Shown here one piece after another: positions 35,009 through 37,234 of a stretch of 37,234 nucleotides of DNA. Under the pieces are notes generated by a model. It was given only the letters and a program-made list of their open reading frames with translations, was not told the origin of the DNA and made no database searches. Position 1 is the first letter of the stretch; each line of letters opens with the position of its first letter. The position numbers and the translations under genes were made by a program. Source of the stretch: Ruminococcus sp. (lineage in GTDB: Bacteria > Bacillota_I > Bacilli_A > RF39 > UBA660); contig JAMPHW010000006.1 of the NCBI GenBank assembly GCA_023663235.1, positions 1-37,234 on the forward strand, given 5' to 3'.

Positions 35009-36973
35009 GTGGATAAATTATTTAAGAAACTTAAAAAGGTTAATAAAATATTTTTAATTATTTATATTATGACTTTTATTTTATATACAGTAAACTACAG
35101 TTTACTATTTAGAAACATAATAAATTTAGAGGGAGTAGAAAATTTAATTAGGTTTATAATACTTGGTTTATTCTTCACTTGGCTTATTATATACTTTTTA
35201 TGGAATTTAGTTAACTTAATATTAAAAAGACATGTGACAATTGCTGTTACAACAGCGGTTACAATGATACTGATAGTTTTGTTTATTTTTGTTAATTATT
35301 ATGTAGGTATATTATATAAAGGAATGAGCAACTTAAGAGAAAATGAGTATGTTACTTATACATCTAATTTAGTAGCTTTTAAAAACAGTAACATTGATAA
35401 AAATAGCAAATTAGGAATGATTAATAGCACTGATGATATAGAAGGTAATGTTTTAGCTAAAGAATTAATTGATAAAGAAAAGTTAGATGAAAATGATATT
35501 ATAAGTTATAGCAGTTATTATGAAATGATATACGCTTTGTTCAATAAAGAAGTCGAGGGAATATTTTTAAATAGCAATTATCTAAGCATATTTAGCGAAG
35601 AAGAATTTAATGAACTTAAAAATACAGAGATTATTTATAGTTTCAGTAAAAAGCTTAAAAACCAAGATAATAATATAACAAGTAATAAAAGTTTAACGGA
35701 ACCAATCACAATCTTATTAATGGGTGTAGATAGTGAGGGTAATGGATTAGAAAACAGTTCATCATTTAATGGTGATACATTAATGCTTATTACATTTAAT
35801 CCTAAAACGCTTAATGCAACAATGTTTTCAATACCAAGAGACACATATGTGCCTATAGCTTGCAATAACAATAGATACAGCAAGATTAACTCATCGGCAG
35901 CTTATGGAACTAATTGTGTGATAGATACAATAGAAAACTTAACAGGTATTGATATAGATTACTATGTTAAAATAAACTTTAAGGGCGTAGTTGATTTAGT
36001 AGAAGCATTGGATGGTATTGATGTTGATGTAGAAGTTCCAGACTATCAATATTATTATAATACATATAACGGTAGAGTTTGCGAGCAAGACTCATTAAGA
36101 CAATTTGGAGATAATTTAATATGTATGGATACAGGATATCAACATTTAAACGGAGAACAAACTTTAGCTTATGCAAGATGCAGACATGCTTATTTACAAA
36201 GTGATATTGCAAGAAATAAACATCAACAACAAATAATAGAGGCGATTGCAAGAAAACTTGCTAACCCTTCAAATTTATATAAATTAGATGAATTATTAGG
36301 TGCTATAACTAATAATTTAGCTACTAATATGACACAAAAGCAAATGTTATCTTTCTATGATGTATTAAAGAATATGATTTCTAAGTCATTTAAAGATGGA
36401 GATTTAGTATCTATCCAAAAGACTTACTTAGAGTATTATAATTTACCAGTTAGATTAAGTAATAACGGAACTATTGTAGCAGCGATTGGTTATTATCCTG
36501 ACTCTTTAAAAGCTATAGTAGATTTAATGAAAGTAAACTTAGAATTAGAAGAAAAAGAAAGTATAAAATCATTTAGTTTTGATGCTAACAAAGATTATCA
36601 GACTAAAGTAGTTGGTCAAGGTATTACAACAGGAGAAAAGTTAGAAACTGTACCTAATTTTATAGGTCTTAGTGTTAGTGAAGCTGAGACTTGGGCTTTA
36701 AATCATAATATAGAATTACATATTGAATTTGTAACAAGTGAGAGTGAATTTTACAATGAAGGAGTAATGCCTGGTTTAATTGCTAATCAAAGTGTTAATA
36801 ATGCAGTACTTATTAACAATGTTACAGATTTAACAATTTATATTAATAAAAATTCTAGTAATAACAATACAGATAATAATAACGATGACGATAATGATAA
36901 TCAAAACATTATAGATGATCCACTAGATATGTTTTTACCAAGTTTAAGCGATAATAATAATGAAGAGGAATGA
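35009..36973 (+). CDS. LytR-CpsA-Psr (LCP) family protein with PASTA domain
   Basis: In this 654-aa protein, three N-terminal membrane helices (about 13-34, 46-70, 76-100) lead to an extracellular region of about 130 residues of unclear fold, then the LCP domain (about 231-440). LCP landmarks are ITILLMGVD, NGDTLMLITFNP, ATMFSIPRDTYVPI, KINSSAAYG and LAYARCRHAYLQSDIARNK, with the Arg/Asp residues that bind the polyprenyl-pyrophosphate donor. A PASTA-like domain (about 545-615, VPNFIGLSVSEAETWA) and an Asn/Asp-rich tail follow. LCP enzymes attach wall polymers to peptidoglycan. GTG start behind AGAGGTGG; TGA stop. Divergent from the dockerin-cohesin operon. Confidence 0.93.
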   Translation: MDKLFKKLKKVNKIFLIIYIMTFILYTVNYSLLFRNIINLEGVENLIRFIILGLFFTWLIIYFLWNLVNLILKRHVTIAVTTAVTMILIVLFIFVNYYVGILYKGMSNLRENEYVTYTSNLVAFKNSNIDKNSKLGMINSTDDIEGNVLAKELIDKEKLDENDIISYSSYYEMIYALFNKEVEGIFLNSNYLSIFSEEEFNELKNTEIIYSFSKKLKNQDNNITSNKSLTEPITILLMGVDSEGNGLENSSSFNGDTLMLITFNPKTLNATMFSIPRDTYVPIACNNNRYSKINSSAAYGTNCVIDTIENLTGIDIDYYVKINFKGVVDLVEALDGIDVDVEVPDYQYYYNTYNGRVCEQDSLRQFGDNLICMDTGYQHLNGEQTLAYARCRHAYLQSDIARNKHQQQIIEAIARKLANPSNLYKLDELLGAITNNLATNMTQKQMLSFYDVLKNMISKSFKDGDLVSIQKTYLEYYNLPVRLSNNGTIVAAIGYYPDSLKAIVDLMKVNLELEEKESIKSFSFDANKDYQTKVVGQGITTGEKLETVPNFIGLSVSEAETWALNHNIELHIEFVTSESEFYNEGVMPGLIANQSVNNAVLINNVTDLTIYINKNSSNNNTDNNNDDDNDNQNIIDDPLDMFLPSLSDNNNEEE

Positions 36974-37020
36974 GATTAATCATTTCTTTTTTATATTATT
37001 ATAATATAGTAAAATTAGAT

Positions 37021-37051
37021 ATTAAAAAAACAGATTATTCTTTTTCTGTCT
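37021..37051 (-). terminator. Weak candidate terminator of the right-edge Rpn-family gene
   Basis: On the minus strand, ACAGA, a 10-nt loop that includes the stop codon, TCTGT, then a T-run. The 5-bp stem is short. Confidence 0.4.
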
Positions 37052-37234
37052 CTTTAGATATCTTTTTTATTTCCTCTTTTGATAAACCTGTAGAATTTAT
37101 TATAACATCTTCTGGAATGTTTGCTAGTAATAGATTTTTGGCTATTTCAATATCACGTTCTTTTCGCCCTTCTTCTTTTCCATCATTAGTTCCTAGTTCA
37201 TAGGCTTCCCTATCTTTAAAGGCTTCTAAATCAT
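37035..37234 (-). CDS. C-terminus of a second Rpn-family nuclease gene (partial)
   Basis: The minus-strand frame is open from the window edge to TAA at 37037-37035. The 65 residues visible (DLEAFKDREAYELGTNDGKE..., IAKNLLLANIPEDVIINSTG, LSKEEIKKISKE) match the helical tail of Rpn/PD-(D/E)XK 'transposase' proteins: a Gly/Glu-rich repeat, then an IA-x-LL...TGLS-x-EEI motif. The complete copy at 29418-30260 ends in a related helix (IAKSMLEE..., LSLEEIEKI). The catalytic part lies outside the window. Confidence 0.8.
   Translation of the reverse strand, partial: DLEAFKDREAYELGTNDGKEEGRKERDIEIAKNLLLANIPEDVIINSTGLSKEEIKKISKETEKE

Noticed and set aside
36960-36980. TGA recoded to Trp as in Mycoplasma
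   Set aside because: TGA ends the LCP gene, Trp is TGG throughout, and no conserved gene has an in-frame TGA.
36970-37203. Plus-strand frame after the LCP gene
   Set aside because: It overlaps the clear Rpn-family C-terminus on the opposite strand and has no protein-like features of its own.
1-37234. CRISPR array, tRNA or rRNA genes, prophage
   Set aside because: No regularly spaced repeats, no cloverleaf-like or rRNA sequence, and no phage structural genes were seen.

Overview
The window comes from a very AT-rich, low-GC Gram-positive bacterium (Bacillota, Bacilli-like). The merged S10-spc-alpha ribosomal operon has Firmicutes order, Shine-Dalgarno sites are mostly strong AGGAGG, and intergenic gaps are short. 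TGG encodes Trp, no gene contains an in-frame TGA, and TGA closes the LCP gene near the right end, so the standard bacterial code fits. A wall-building lifestyle is implied by a VanY-type carboxypeptidase, a glucosaminidase and an LCP ligase. The lack of L30, the many lineage-specific secreted proteins and the Rpn-type nuclease genes suggest an uncultured, host-associated, reduced-genome Bacilli lineage (RF39/Erysipelotrichales-like). That placement is inference.

Left part (1-13.2 kb): the tail of an unknown gene and its terminator come first, then a pseudopilin-rnr-smpB unit. A minus-strand four-gene unit follows (HdeD-like membrane protein, DUF1653, transglutaminase-like protein, divergent peptide deformylase). 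Next is an unrecognised plus-strand pair (567-aa soluble protein plus 164-aa membrane protein). A membrane-anchored DUF6273-like surface protein is transcribed divergently from a tandem-HTH XRE regulator. After that comes a strong candidate for an undescribed ~250-nt structured RNA with its own promoter, long end-pairing stem, U-tract and internal 35-codon ORF. trpS, a VanY-like peptidase, a small unknown gene and a divergent GDPD complete this part.

Centre (13.2-27.35 kb): one minus-strand operon, rpsJ to rplQ, with 29 genes including secY, adk, map, infA and rpoA. It has a consensus promoter, a ~128-nt structured leader and one intrinsic terminator after rplQ. rpmD (L30) is missing between rpsE and rplO, and L3 carries a ~54-residue acidic tail.

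Right part (27.4-37.2 kb): typA, an Rpn-family nuclease, a secreted protein with a SipW-type signal, and a two-gene operon encoding a dockerin-bearing SH3/glucosaminidase followed by a transmembrane cohesin protein. A divergent LCP-PASTA protein and the C-terminus of a second Rpn-family gene at the edge complete it. The cohesin-dockerin pair is the most striking system here: it looks like a cellulosome-type docking module used to tether a peptidoglycan hydrolase to the membrane.
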